Shown: one piece after another, positions 49,724 to 58,824 of the stretch
How the letters are laid out: every line of letters begins with the position of its first letter
Numbering within the stretch: position 1 is the first letter of the stretch
Origin: Luteolibacter sp. LG18
GTDB lineage: Bacteria; Verrucomicrobiota; Verrucomicrobiia; Verrucomicrobiales; Akkermansiaceae
Assembly: GCF_036322585.1 (NCBI RefSeq)
Contig: NZ_AP024600.1
Coordinates: 3,658,001-3,722,000 of the forward strand
Reading direction: 5' to 3'
Length of the DNA: 64,000 nt
Made by a program: the position numbers and the translations under genes
Notes under the pieces: generated by a model
What the model saw: only the letters and a program-made list of their open reading frames with translations
The model's database searches: none
Told to the model about the DNA's origin: nothing

Positions 49724-52195
49724 ATGTTCGCCATCACTGCTCAGGACATCCGGCTCGGTGCCTATGTCGCCTCGAAGGAAGCCGCGATCCGGGTCGTCGC
49801 CGGGATTCTCAAAGGCGAGGGGGCGATCGAGTCCGGCTACGCGGAGGGCATGCTGGCCCGCGAGGCGGCGGCCACGACCTATCTGGGCAACGGGGTGGCG
49901 ATTCCGCACGGTCGTCCGCAGGATGCCGCGTTGATCCACGATACCCGGGTGGCGGTGCTCCAGATCCCGGAGGGGGTGGAGTGGCTGGACGGCAAGCGGG
50001 CGCACCTGGTGTTTGGCATCGCCGCGAAGTCGGACGAGCATATCGGTCTGTTGCGGCGTCTGACTGGTATCGTCGGCGACGAGGTGCTGGCGGCGCGCTT
50101 GGCCCACACGACCGATCCGGAGGAAATCCTGGCCGCGATCGCCGATCCGGCGGAGGTGCCGGGCGCGGAGGCGAGCGATGATTTCGAGGGCAGCGAGGCG
50201 GTGATCGAGTTCAGCAATCCGCGCGGTTTCCACCTGCGCCCGGCCGGGAAGTTCTCGCGGGCGGTGAAGGCCTACGGTGGCAAGGTCACGCTGGTGGTGA
50301 AACGCCGCGAGATCGAGCCGGACAGCCCGTCGCGCATCCTCGCGCTCGGCATCGCCGCGGGCGACACCATCCGGCTGCGGGTGCAGGGCGAGCATGAGAC
50401 CGACACGCTGTCCGACCTCGCCGCCTTGCTGGAGGAGATCAACAACGAGCCGCAGGAGGAACCGGAGGACGGCGCGGCGGTGCCTGCCTGGGCTCCGCAG
50501 GAGCAGGCGGGTGAGGGACATGCGCCGCTCGCCGGCACGATGGCGGCTCCGGGGCTGGCGGTCGCGCCGGTGTGGCGCTGGGTGAATGTCGAGCTGGCCG
50601 AGCGCAAGACAGCGGTGGGAGACACCGCCACCGAACTGGCTGCGCTTTCCACCGCCATCGCGACGGCCCGCAAGCAGTTGCTGCGGCTCACGGAGGGCAA
50701 TCTCAATCCGGTGCAGCGTGGCTTGTTCGAAGCCCATGCCGCGCTGGTGGAGGACGATGAAATGCACCGCGCGGCGGAGGCCTTGATCCGCGAAGGCGAT
50801 GACTCGCTTGTCGCCTGGAACGTGGTGGTGGAAGAGCGTGCGCGGCGGATCGAGCAAATGGACGACACCCATCTCGCCCAACGCGGGATCGACCTGCGCG
50901 ACGTGGGCCAGCGAGTGCGGAAGATTCTGCTTGGCGTGGATCTCGATCCCCTGGCCGCGATCACCGATCCGGTGATCCTGGTGGCGGACGATTTGGAGCC
51001 GTCGCAGGCGGCGCAGCTCAAGGTGGAGAAGATCAAGGGCATCTGCCTGAAGAAGGGCAGCCCGAATGCCCACGCGGCGATTGTCTCCCGCTCGCTCGGC
51101 ATTCCGATGCTGGTGGCGGTCGGCTCCGCGCTGGACCATTTGAACGCCACCGGGCCGGTGATCCTCGATGCCTCGGGCGGTCGCCTGATTCCCGAGCCCA
51201 CCGCCGCCGATCTGGAGTCGGCGCGGATCGCGATCCAGCAGGTCGGGGTGCGCCGCGATCAGGACCGTGACCATCGTTTCGAACCGGCGATCCTGAAGGA
51301 CGGTCACCGCGTGGAGGTGGTGGCGAACATCGGTCAGACTTCCGAAGCCCATGCGGTGATCGATTCCGGCGCGGAGGGTGTGGGTCTGGTGCGCACCGAG
51401 TTCCTGTTTCTCGATCGCTCGCACGCGCCGGATGAGGAGGAGCAGTACCACGCGCTGCGTGAGATGATCGAGGCGCTGCAGGGGCTGCCGATGATCGTGC
51501 GCACGCTGGACATCGGCGGCGACAAGCCGGTGTCGTATCTCGGCCTCAGCGACCACGACCTTTCCTTCCTCGGCCTGCGCGGATTCCGCCTCAGTCAGGC
51601 GCGGCCGGACCTGGCGGTGACCCAATTGCGGGCGATCTTCCGTGCCGCCGAGCACGGGCCGGTGCGGCTGATGTTTCCGATGATCGCCACGCCGAACGAT
51701 TTCCTGCGCGCCCGCGAGATGACGGAAAAGGTCCGCCGCGAGGTGGGTGGCCGGAAGGTCGAGCTCGGCGTGATGATCGAGGTGCCGTCGGCCGTAACCT
51801 TCGCGCCGGAGCTGGCGGAGCTCGCCGACTTCTTCTCGATCGGCACCAATGACCTCACTCAGTACACGCTGGCGGTCGACCGCACCCACCCGCTGCTGGC
51901 GAAGCGCGCCGACAGCCTGCATCCGGCGGTGCTGCGTCTGATCGACGCCACGGTAGAGGCCGCGCATGAGAAGGGGAAATGGGTGGGCGTGTGCGGTGGC
52001 CTCGCCGCCGATCCGCTCGGCGCGCTGATCCTCACCGGGCTGGGCGTGGACGAGCTGAGCATGCCGCCCGCGCTGGTGCCGCAGATCAAGGCGCTGCTGC
52101 GCCGTGAGGAACTCGGCCACCTCTCCACGCTCGCCGCGAAAGCCCTGCGCCAGCGCGATGCCCGCGCCGTGCGCGCCCTGCGCCCCGCCCACTGA
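49724..52195 (+). CDS. PTS fusion: fructose EIIA - HPr - enzyme I
   Basis: An 823-aa cytosolic phosphotransferase that passes phosphate from PEP down to the fructose permease. The EIIA domain (1-145) has His62 in GNGVAIPHGRP. The HPr domain (about 157-240) has active His170 in RGFHLRPAGK, where most HPr proteins have GLHARPA, and Ser201 aligns with regulatory Ser46. Enzyme I (about 268-823) has His450 in NAHAAIVSRSLGIP, the PEP-binding VRTEFLFLDR, DIGGDKPVSYLG, IEVPSAV, FSIGTNDLTQY and the C-terminal CGGLAADP cysteine. The start MFAITAQDIR is chosen because the first EIIA strand follows. With the permease it forms a complete, private PTS. FruK and EIIBC follow at 20-22 bp. Confidence 0.93.
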   Translation: MFAITAQDIRLGAYVASKEAAIRVVAGILKGEGAIESGYAEGMLAREAAATTYLGNGVAIPHGRPQDAALIHDTRVAVLQIPEGVEWLDGKRAHLVFGIAAKSDEHIGLLRRLTGIVGDEVLAARLAHTTDPEEILAAIADPAEVPGAEASDDFEGSEAVIEFSNPRGFHLRPAGKFSRAVKAYGGKVTLVVKRREIEPDSPSRILALGIAAGDTIRLRVQGEHETDTLSDLAALLEEINNEPQEEPEDGAAVPAWAPQEQAGEGHAPLAGTMAAPGLAVAPVWRWVNVELAERKTAVGDTATELAALSTAIATARKQLLRLTEGNLNPVQRGLFEAHAALVEDDEMHRAAEALIREGDDSLVAWNVVVEERARRIEQMDDTHLAQRGIDLRDVGQRVRKILLGVDLDPLAAITDPVILVADDLEPSQAAQLKVEKIKGICLKKGSPNAHAAIVSRSLGIPMLVAVGSALDHLNATGPVILDASGGRLIPEPTAADLESARIAIQQVGVRRDQDRDHRFEPAILKDGHRVEVVANIGQTSEAHAVIDSGAEGVGLVRTEFLFLDRSHAPDEEEQYHALREMIEALQGLPMIVRTLDIGGDKPVSYLGLSDHDLSFLGLRGFRLSQARPDLAVTQLRAIFRAAEHGPVRLMFPMIATPNDFLRAREMTEKVRREVGGRKVELGVMIEVPSAVTFAPELAELADFFSIGTNDLTQYTLAVDRTHPLLAKRADSLHPAVLRLIDATVEAAHEKGKWVGVCGGLAADPLGALILTGLGVDELSMPPALVPQIKALLRREELGHLSTLAAKALRQRDARAVRALRPAH

Positions 52196-52215
52196 ACTCC
52201 GTTTTTCGATCCGCC

Positions 52216-53169
52216 ATGGACCCCGACATCGTCACCATCACGCTCAATCCCGCGATCGACCAGACCGTGTTCCTGGAGCGCTTCACGCCGGGAACGGTCA
52301 ACCGCGCCCGGCTTCGCACCGTCCAGGCGGGGGGCAAGGGCGTGAACGTCTCCGCCATGTTGGGAAGCTACGGCATTCCCAGTAAAGCCACCGGTTTCGC
52401 GGGCAAGGCGAACGCCTCGGTCTTCAGCGCGCTGTTCCGCGAGCGCGGGGTGGAGGATGCCTTCCTGCGGATCGATGGGGAGACGCGGGTGGGGATCAAG
52501 ATCGTGGACGACTCCACCCGTGCCACCACCGACATCAATTTCCCGGGGTTGGAACCCACGCTCGCGGACCAGGCGCGGTTCGAGCGCAAGCTCCGCCTGC
52601 TGGTGAAGCCGGGGCGCTGGTTCGTGCTGGCGGGCAGTCTGCCCGCGGGGGTGAGCGTGGATTTCTTCGAGGAGCTGCTGGCGCTGATGAAGCGTGGCGG
52701 CGCGAAGGTGGCGGTGGACACCAGCGGCGAGGCGCTGCGCGTGGCGATCGAGGGCGGGGTCGATATCGTGAAGCCGAACGAGCACGAGCTCGCGGAGATC
52801 CTTGGCCACGAGCTGCCGGATTTCCCGAGCCGGGTCGCGGCGGCGATCGAACTCCAGAAGACGAAGGTGCCGCACGTGATCCTCTCGCTTGGCAGCGAGG
52901 GCGCGCTGTTCATCACCCCGGAGCAATCGCTGATGGCCGCCGCGCCGCCGGTGAAGGTGGTCAGCACGGTGGGCGCGGGCGATTCGCTGCTCGCCGGTTA
53001 CCTCGCGGGACTTGTCACGGGTTTGAAGCCCGCGGACCGCGCGCGGCTCGCCACCGTTTTCGCCTGGTGCGCGCTGGAGGACGTGCGGCGCGTGCTGCCG
53101 TCCGCCGCCGAGGTCCGCAAACGGATGCCGCGCATCACGGTCCAGTCCCTTTCGAAAATGAACGCCTGA
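52216..53169 (+). CDS. fruK: 1-phosphofructokinase
   Basis: It phosphorylates fructose 1-phosphate, the product of PTS uptake, to fructose 1,6-bisphosphate. The 317-aa PfkB-family protein shows the N-terminal sugar-binding NPAIDQTV and GGKGVNVS (39-46), a substrate strand GIKIVDDSTRATTDINFPG and the C-terminal PfkB signature STVGAGDSLLAGYLAG, whose Asp (about residue 255) is the catalytic base. Context between the EIIA-HPr-EI fusion and EIIBC fixes the substrate as fructose 1-phosphate rather than tagatose 6-phosphate. Confidence 0.93.
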   Translation: MDPDIVTITLNPAIDQTVFLERFTPGTVNRARLRTVQAGGKGVNVSAMLGSYGIPSKATGFAGKANASVFSALFRERGVEDAFLRIDGETRVGIKIVDDSTRATTDINFPGLEPTLADQARFERKLRLLVKPGRWFVLAGSLPAGVSVDFFEELLALMKRGGAKVAVDTSGEALRVAIEGGVDIVKPNEHELAEILGHELPDFPSRVAAAIELQKTKVPHVILSLGSEGALFITPEQSLMAAAPPVKVVSTVGAGDSLLAGYLAGLVTGLKPADRARLATVFAWCALEDVRRVLPSAAEVRKRMPRITVQSLSKMNA

Positions 53170-53190
53170 AAACCCCAAGTTCCCACCCCG

Positions 53191-54849
53191 ATGAAAACCC
53201 TCCAAGTCATGGTCCATTGTCCGCCGGACGAACCGCTCACGCGCCTCGCCCTGGGCGCGCTCGCCGCCGAGGCGCAACTGCGCGGGATCGAGCCGGTCGT
53301 TTCCTTCGATCGCGCCGCGGCCGATGGCGAGGCGTTGGTGATCGATGACGCGGGCGCGGTGACCCGGCCGCGCTTGATCCGCGACACGGCGGCGGTCCTC
53401 GATGCCATCGCCCCGCGGCTCAAGGCGGCACCGGCCCCGGTGGTGGCGAAGGAGGAGAAGCAGGAACCTACGACGAAACATCTGATCGGCGTCACCTCCT
53501 GTCCCACCGGCATCGCGCACACCTTCATGGCGGCGGAAGCGTTGCTGAAGGGCGCGGCCGCGCTGGGCTACACCATGAAGGTGGAAACCCGCGGTTCGGT
53601 GGGGGCGAAGAACGAGCTGACCGCCGAAGACATCGCCAAGGCGGACGCGGTGATCGTGGCCGCGGATGCGAACGTCGAAACCACGCGTTTCGCCGGCAAG
53701 CGCCTGCTTCAAACCGGCACCAAGCCCGCAATCCACGACGCCCAGTCCCTGATCCGCGAGGCGTTGGCGATGGAGCCCGCGACGGCGGTGACCTCCGCGA
53801 AGACCGCGGCGAAGCCGGAGCGCACCGGCCCCTACAAGCACCTGATGACGGGCGTGTCCCACATGCTGCCGCTGGTGGTGGCGGGCGGTCTGCTCATCGC
53901 GCTGGCCTTCGCGGTGGGAGGAATCTACGCGGGTGACCAGCCGGGCACCCTCGGATGGGCGTTGATGCAGATCGGCGCGAAGTCGGCCTTCGCCCTGTTC
54001 ATCCCGGTTTTCGCGGGCTTCATCGCGTTTTCGATCGCGGACCGTCCGGGTCTCACACCGGGGTTGATCGGCGGCATGCTCGCGTCCAGCGTGGGTGCGG
54101 GATTCCTCGGCGGCATCGCGGCCGGATTTTTAGCCGGCTATTTCACCCGCTGGCTGAACCGGACGCTGAAGCTGCCCGACCAGCTCGCGGGATTGAAGCC
54201 GGTGCTGATCCTGCCGCTGGTGTCCTCGCTGGTGATCGGGTTGGCGATGATCTTCCTGATCGGTCCGCCGGTGAAGGTCATCATGGACGGCGTGTCCGCT
54301 TGGCTGAACAGCCTGCAAGGAAGCAGCGCGCTGCTGCTGGGGCTGATCCTCGGCGGCATGATGGCCTTCGACATGGGCGGGCCGATCAACAAGGCGGCCT
54401 ACACCTTCGCGGTGGGGCTGGTCTCGACCAAGATCTACGGGCCGATGGCGGCGGTGATGGCCGCGGGCATGGTGCCTCCGCTGGGCCTCGCGCTGGCTGC
54501 CACCTTGTCCAGGAACCGTTTCTCCGCTGATGAACAGCAGGCCACCAAGGCCACCGCCGTGCTTGGCATGGCCTTCATCACCGAGGGGGCAATCCCCTTC
54601 GCCGCGGCCGACCCGCTGCGGGTGATCCCGTGCACCGTGCTCGGCTCCGCGGTGGCGGGCGGGCTTTCGATGTTCTTCAGTTGCAAGCTGGTCGTGCCGC
54701 ACGGCGGGATCTTCGTGCTGGCGATTCCGGGGGCGATCTCGCAGCCGCTGGGTTACGTGGTGGCGCTGCTGGCCGGAACCCTGGTCACGACCGCGGCGCT
54801 CTACGTGATGAAGAAGCCGGCCGCGGCGCTGGTGCCGGTGGCCTCGTAA
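53191..54849 (+). CDS. fruA: Fructose-specific PTS EIIBC permease
   Basis: A 552-aa inner-membrane transporter that phosphorylates fructose at C1 during uptake. Residues 1-85 look like a degenerate EIIB' domain lacking the active Cys ([10 protein letters not shown]). The functional EIIB spans about 95-195 with Cys104 in [17 protein letters not shown]. The EIIC domain (about 215-545) has eight or more helices and conserved [24 protein letters not shown] and [17 protein letters not shown] is supplied by the fusion protein two genes upstream. The gene ends 126 bp before the porin. Confidence 0.94.
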   Translation: MKTLQVMVHCPPDEPLTRLALGALAAEAQLRGIEPVVSFDRAAADGEALVIDDAGAVTRPRLIRDTAAVLDAIAPRLKAAPAPVVAKEEKQEPTTKHLIGVTSCPTGIAHTFMAAEALLKGAAALGYTMKVETRGSVGAKNELTAEDIAKADAVIVAADANVETTRFAGKRLLQTGTKPAIHDAQSLIREALAMEPATAVTSAKTAAKPERTGPYKHLMTGVSHMLPLVVAGGLLIALAFAVGGIYAGDQPGTLGWALMQIGAKSAFALFIPVFAGFIAFSIADRPGLTPGLIGGMLASSVGAGFLGGIAAGFLAGYFTRWLNRTLKLPDQLAGLKPVLILPLVSSLVIGLAMIFLIGPPVKVIMDGVSAWLNSLQGSSALLLGLILGGMMAFDMGGPINKAAYTFAVGLVSTKIYGPMAAVMAAGMVPPLGLALAATLSRNRFSADEQQATKATAVLGMAFITEGAIPFAAADPLRVIPCTVLGSAVAGGLSMFFSCKLVVPHGGIFVLAIPGAISQPLGYVVALLAGTLVTTAALYVMKKPAAALVPVAS

Positions 54850-54975
54850 CCGCGGGGCCGGGAGGGGGAAGATAGGGCACGTAGGACCCATAGGACCCAT
54901 GCGGGGAGGCTTCACACGTCCATTTTGCCAAAATTTACTGAGAATATAGTAATAAAATCCATTGCATTGCCATCC

Positions 54976-56202
54976 ATGAAAAAACACATCCTGTTTCCGC
55001 TCCTGCTATCCACCGGCCTCGCCTCTGGGGAGGAGGCGTCCTGGCTCGAAGGCAACCAGCTTTCCGGTGATTGGCACGGCGTCCGCACCCGGTTGAAGGA
55101 TTCCGGCGTGACCGTGTTCGCGAACTACAACGCGATCGTCGCCGCGAACGTGTCCGGCGGCCTCAAGGACGACGAGGCTTTCGCCGGTGACCTCTACGCC
55201 GGGGTGAAGTTCGACCTGGAGAAAATCCTCGGTTGGGACGACACCGTGTTCACGATCTCCGGCGTGGAGCGCCACGGCCGCAGCGTGGACCGCGCGGTGG
55301 GCGGGCAGTACAGCGTGATGCAGCTCGTCGGCGGTCAGACCGCCTTTCTCTACGAGCTGAACCTGGAGAAGAAGTTCCTGGACGACACGCTTTCGGTGAA
55401 GCTCGGGCGCATGAGCGCCACCGACGATTTCGTGGGCTCGCCCTATTACTCCTACTCGCTGAACAACGCGGTCGACGGCCAGATCCGCGCGGTGCTCTTC
55501 GACGGCGTGATGACCTCGTATCCGTTCCCGGTGTGGGGCGGGCGGGTGAAATACGAACCGTGCGACGAGTTCTACGTGTCGGTGGGGGCCTACCAGCTAT
55601 CCGACAACATCTTCGACCCGAAGGACCACGGAGTGGACTTCAACATCCGCGGCGACGACGGGATTTCGATCTTCACCCAGGTGGGATGGAATCCGGTCTT
55701 CGATGGTCGGCCCGCGCATTTCTTCGCGGGCATGAACAACGCCTTCCACCGCATCGACCAGTTCAACACCGCGCAGGACACGCACCACTTCACGCGCTTC
55801 TACGGCCACGGCGACTACCAAGTCTACAGCGAGACGCCGGGGAGCGACCAGGGCCTGGTGGTGTTCGCCACGCTGGCCTACACCGCCCGCGAGGAGGTGG
55901 CGATCATGCCGGTGCAATCGACGCTGGGGCTGCACTACAAGGGCCTGTTCCCCGGGCGCGACAACGACCGCACCGTGTTCTTCGCAACCTATGGCGGCTT
56001 CAGCGATGACTACGCCGCGCAGCAACTGGCGGTAGGCATGGGCAAGCCGGAGTATGAGATGGTGCTGGAAGCGGGCCACCGTTTCCAGATCACCCCGGCG
56101 CTCTACGCCCAACCGGACATCCAGTACATCATCCGCCCCGGCGGCACCGGCAAGGTGGACAACGCGCTGGTGCTCGGGATGCAGTTCGGCGCGACGTTCT
56201 GA
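54976..56202 (+). CDS. OprB-family carbohydrate porin
   Basis: A 408-aa outer-membrane porin with a signal peptide (MKKHILFPLLLSTGLASG). The mature N-terminus LSGDWHGVRTRLKDSGVTVFANYN is typical of OprB-type sugar porins (abbreviated: LSGDWHGVR, then GVTVFANYN). Beta-barrel strands follow with alternating aromatic residues, ending in Phe (QFGATF), the usual last residue for BAM insertion. An upstream in-frame start at 54925 lies before the signal peptide and is rejected. It follows the fructose PTS genes and presumably admits fructose or small oligosaccharides. The 126-bp leader is AT-rich near 54920-54970 and may contain a second promoter. Confidence 0.88.
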   Translation: MKKHILFPLLLSTGLASGEEASWLEGNQLSGDWHGVRTRLKDSGVTVFANYNAIVAANVSGGLKDDEAFAGDLYAGVKFDLEKILGWDDTVFTISGVERHGRSVDRAVGGQYSVMQLVGGQTAFLYELNLEKKFLDDTLSVKLGRMSATDDFVGSPYYSYSLNNAVDGQIRAVLFDGVMTSYPFPVWGGRVKYEPCDEFYVSVGAYQLSDNIFDPKDHGVDFNIRGDDGISIFTQVGWNPVFDGRPAHFFAGMNNAFHRIDQFNTAQDTHHFTRFYGHGDYQVYSETPGSDQGLVVFATLAYTAREEVAIMPVQSTLGLHYKGLFPGRDNDRTVFFATYGGFSDDYAAQQLAVGMGKPEYEMVLEAGHRFQITPALYAQPDIQYIIRPGGTGKVDNALVLGMQFGATF

Positions 56203-56210
56203 GAATGCCT

Positions 56211-56316
56211 GCGACGGGAGCCCGGGGAGAGGTTCCGGAATGGATGGGCCTGCGCGCGTGAGCGAGACGCGCGGGGCGATTTCCAAGGAAGGCACGGAGG
56301 CCGTCGCTCCCGTCGC
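56211..56316. terminator. Nested inverted repeats between convergent genes
   Basis: Perfect 11-bp arms (56211-56221 and 56306-56316) enclose a second hairpin with 7-bp arms (56253-56259 and 56267-56273). The element lies between the stops of the porin and the esterase and may stop transcription from both sides, though there is no T-run. Confidence 0.45.
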
Positions 56317-56331
56317 AAGCGAAAGGGAGGC

Positions 56332-57492
56332 TCAGCTTCCGGCGGGAACGGTGAGCGTGGCGGGCGGCGGGGAAGCGGGCACGGACCAAGAGCCGGGTTT
56401 GTCCGGCTTGGCGGGATCGAAGGTCGGCAGGCCGGGCTCAAGGTGCTTGGCCAGATCGGGCACGCTGGCGCGGATGCCTTCCACCATGCACTTCGCGAGC
56501 AACCACGAGCCGAAGGTGTTGAAGTGGGTGTTGTCGGCCAGCTCCTTGTCCTGACCGGGGAAAGTATTGGCCGGATAGAAGACGAAGGCCTTCGTCGAGT
56601 CTTGGGGGCCGAGCGCCTTGAAGACCGAGTAGCTCATCTGGTGGAGGTCGATCAGCGGAACGTTCTTCTCCTTCGCCACCAGTCGGACCGCCACAGGGTA
56701 GTCGCCGTGGGTGTCTTCCAGGTTGCCGCTCTTGTCGAAGCGACGGCGGTACATCGGCGTCACCAGCACGGGCTGGCCCTTCTTCTCACGGATCTTCGCG
56801 ACGTAGTCTTCGAGATCCGCCTTGTAGGTGGTGAGCGGGCCCACGCCTTCGCCCTTTTCCTTCTCGTCGTTGTGGCCGAACTGGATCAGGACGTAGTCGC
56901 CCTGGTGGATCTGGCTGAGAATCTTGTCGAGGCGGCCTTGGTAGCGGAAGCTGCGCAGGGCGAGGCCGGACTCGGCTTGGTTCGCGATGGCCGTGCCGGG
57001 CTGGAAAAACATCGGCAGCACCTGGCCCCAGGCGCCCCAGGGTTCGTTCTGCTGGTCAGTGACGGTCGAGTCGCCCGCGATGAAAACGGTGAGTGGATTC
57101 TTGGCGGGCTTCACATCCACGGAGGTGACGCCCGGCTGGCTGCCGCTGAACTCGAGGTCGAGCGTCTTGTTCCAGTTGAGGTGGTTTTCCTCGCGCTTGT
57201 TCGTCTTCACCCGCTGGCCGTTCGGCAGGGCGGGGGTGCGGACGTTCACGGTGAAGGTCCGGGTGACGGTCTTGCCGGGCTCGGTCTTCAGGTTCGCGAT
57301 CATCAGGCGGCGGGCTTCCGAGCGGACCGTGGTGTCGGTGGCGGTCTTGCCGCCGAAGGTCACGGTGACGTCATAGTCGCCTTCCGGCACCTCCGCGGAC
57401 CAGGTGGCAGGCGTGCCGTCACGGAAATCGGCGTGGGCCTGCTGGGCATGGAGCGGAGCGGCGAGGAGAAGGAGCGGCAGGAGAGGTTTCAT
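56332..57492 (-). CDS. Secreted rhamnogalacturonan acetylesterase (SGNH, CE12-like)
   Basis: A 386-aa exported esterase that probably removes acetyl groups from pectic rhamnogalacturonan. The signal peptide (MKPLLPLLLLAAPLHAQ) is followed by a beta-sandwich domain (about 20-130, including GDYDVTVTFGGKT), then an SGNH domain. Block I is FIAGDSTV with catalytic Ser142, block III is FGHND with Asn208, and the last block is DNTHFNTFG with Asp320 and His323. All catalytic residues are present. The N-terminal sandwich is like that seen on many PVC and Bacteroidetes CE12 enzymes. It is divergent from a pectate lyase. A broken copy of its 3' end lies at 46849-47017. Confidence 0.9.
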   Translation of the reverse strand: MKPLLPLLLLAAPLHAQQAHADFRDGTPATWSAEVPEGDYDVTVTFGGKTATDTTVRSEARRLMIANLKTEPGKTVTRTFTVNVRTPALPNGQRVKTNKREENHLNWNKTLDLEFSGSQPGVTSVDVKPAKNPLTVFIAGDSTVTDQQNEPWGAWGQVLPMFFQPGTAIANQAESGLALRSFRYQGRLDKILSQIHQGDYVLIQFGHNDEKEKGEGVGPLTTYKADLEDYVAKIREKKGQPVLVTPMYRRRFDKSGNLEDTHGDYPVAVRLVAKEKNVPLIDLHQMSYSVFKALGPQDSTKAFVFYPANTFPGQDKELADNTHFNTFGSWLLAKCMVEGIRASVPDLAKHLEPGLPTFDPAKPDKPGSWSVPASPPPATLTVPAGS

Positions 57493-57689
57493 CGGTCCGG
57501 GGAGGTGCGACTGCGGTCGCGTTCGGAGAACTTACGCGCATCGCGTCAATTTTGGACATAGGACGTTTGAGGTATTCACCGGTAGGTTTCCGACGTGAGG
57601 GAGAGAATCCTACAGACGAACCGGCGAGGGGAGGCTGGCGAACGAAAGATCGGATCGCGGGGAGCGTTCGGATGGTCTTCAACTTTACC

Positions 57690-58817
57690 ATGATCACCCG
57701 CTCTTTCGCGATGTTTCTCGTTTCAGCCCTGCCCGCGTTGGCAGGGAAGACTGCACCCGGTTTTGCCTCGGTGGAGGCATATGGCATGAAGGGCACCACT
57801 GGAGGCGGGGACGCGGCGGTGGTCACAGTCCGCACCGCGGAGGAGCTCCAGCAGGCGGTCGAACGGCTCGATGTGAAGGACAAGCGCCAGCGCGACACCA
57901 CACCTCGGGTGATCCGCCTGGCGGGGGATATCGACCTCGCGCCGCTGGCCAATGAGAAGCCCGGCCACGAGATCAAGCAGGTGGGGGTGGTGAAGCCGCG
58001 CTCGAACACGACGTTGGAGGGGCCGCCCGGCGGGGCGTGCCTGAAAGGCGGGATCGTCGAGCTGAAGGGGGTATCGAACGTGATCCTGCGGAACGTGAAG
58101 TTCGAGGGACCGTGGGAATTCGATCCCACCGGCGAGTATGACCAGATGGGCTGGGACTGCGTGCGGGTCACGAATTCCGGGCAAACGCGCAGCCATCACA
58201 TCTGGGTGGACCATTGCGATTTCGGCCGGGTCTACGACGGCCAGCTCGACATCGTCCATGGCTCGGACCTGGTGACGATCTCATGGTGTCATTTCCACGG
58301 AGCTCCCGATGCGCCGCAGAAGAAGGGGCTGCTGTTCGGTTCCTCCTCGTCCGAGAAGGCGGTGGCGAATGACCGCGGTCGGATCAATGTCACGATCGAC
58401 CACTGCTGGTTCCAGGACATCAAGTCGCGCAGTCCGAGGTTGCGCGCGGGGAACGTGCACGTGGCGAACTCACTGGTGGAGCACGCGGACAGCGGCACCA
58501 TCTCAGTGACCGGTGGGGCGACGCGGGTGGAGCATTCCGTTTACCGCGATTGCAAGGTGGCGACCACCTGGTCCCACGCGGATGACTCGGTGGCGAAGGG
58601 ACGCGCGGGAAGGATGATCCTCGAGGGCAATCTCCGCTTGCCCGAGGGCACGAAACCGGGGCACGAGTGGGATTTCACCAACTCACCCGGCGCGTTCGCG
58701 TTCAACGCGCCGGAGTGGTCCGGGTGGAACGATCTGACGAAACCGCCCTACACGCTGCCACTGGAGAAAGTGGAGGCAGTGGAGGAGTTGGTGAGGAAGG
58801 GCGCGGGAGTGAAGTAG
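57690..58817 (+). CDS. Secreted pectate lyase (PL1 family)
   Basis: A 375-aa enzyme that should cleave polygalacturonate by beta-elimination outside the cell. The start MITRSFAMFLVSALPALAG gives a normal signal peptide; in-frame starts at 57672 and 57708 are alternatives. The parallel beta-helix shows the PL1 signature IWVDHCDFGRVYDGQLDIVHG (abbreviated: IWVDHCDF then DGQLDI), followed by VTISWCHFH, and the substrate-side RSPRLRAGNVHVANS, whose Arg is the usual catalytic base. Calcium-binding Asp residues lie near the WVDHCDF strand. It is divergent from the acetylesterase at 56332-57492, a logical pair for pectin breakdown with a shared 200-bp promoter region (57493-57689). Confidence 0.92.
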   Translation: MITRSFAMFLVSALPALAGKTAPGFASVEAYGMKGTTGGGDAAVVTVRTAEELQQAVERLDVKDKRQRDTTPRVIRLAGDIDLAPLANEKPGHEIKQVGVVKPRSNTTLEGPPGGACLKGGIVELKGVSNVILRNVKFEGPWEFDPTGEYDQMGWDCVRVTNSGQTRSHHIWVDHCDFGRVYDGQLDIVHGSDLVTISWCHFHGAPDAPQKKGLLFGSSSSEKAVANDRGRINVTIDHCWFQDIKSRSPRLRAGNVHVANSLVEHADSGTISVTGGATRVEHSVYRDCKVATTWSHADDSVAKGRAGRMILEGNLRLPEGTKPGHEWDFTNSPGAFAFNAPEWSGWNDLTKPPYTLPLEKVEAVEELVRKGAGVK

Positions 58818-58824
58818 AACCCGC

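Noticed and set aside
49595..52192. 865-codon minus-strand open frame
   Set aside because: Antisense shadow of the PTS fusion gene, with a His/Arg/Gly-rich nonsense composition.
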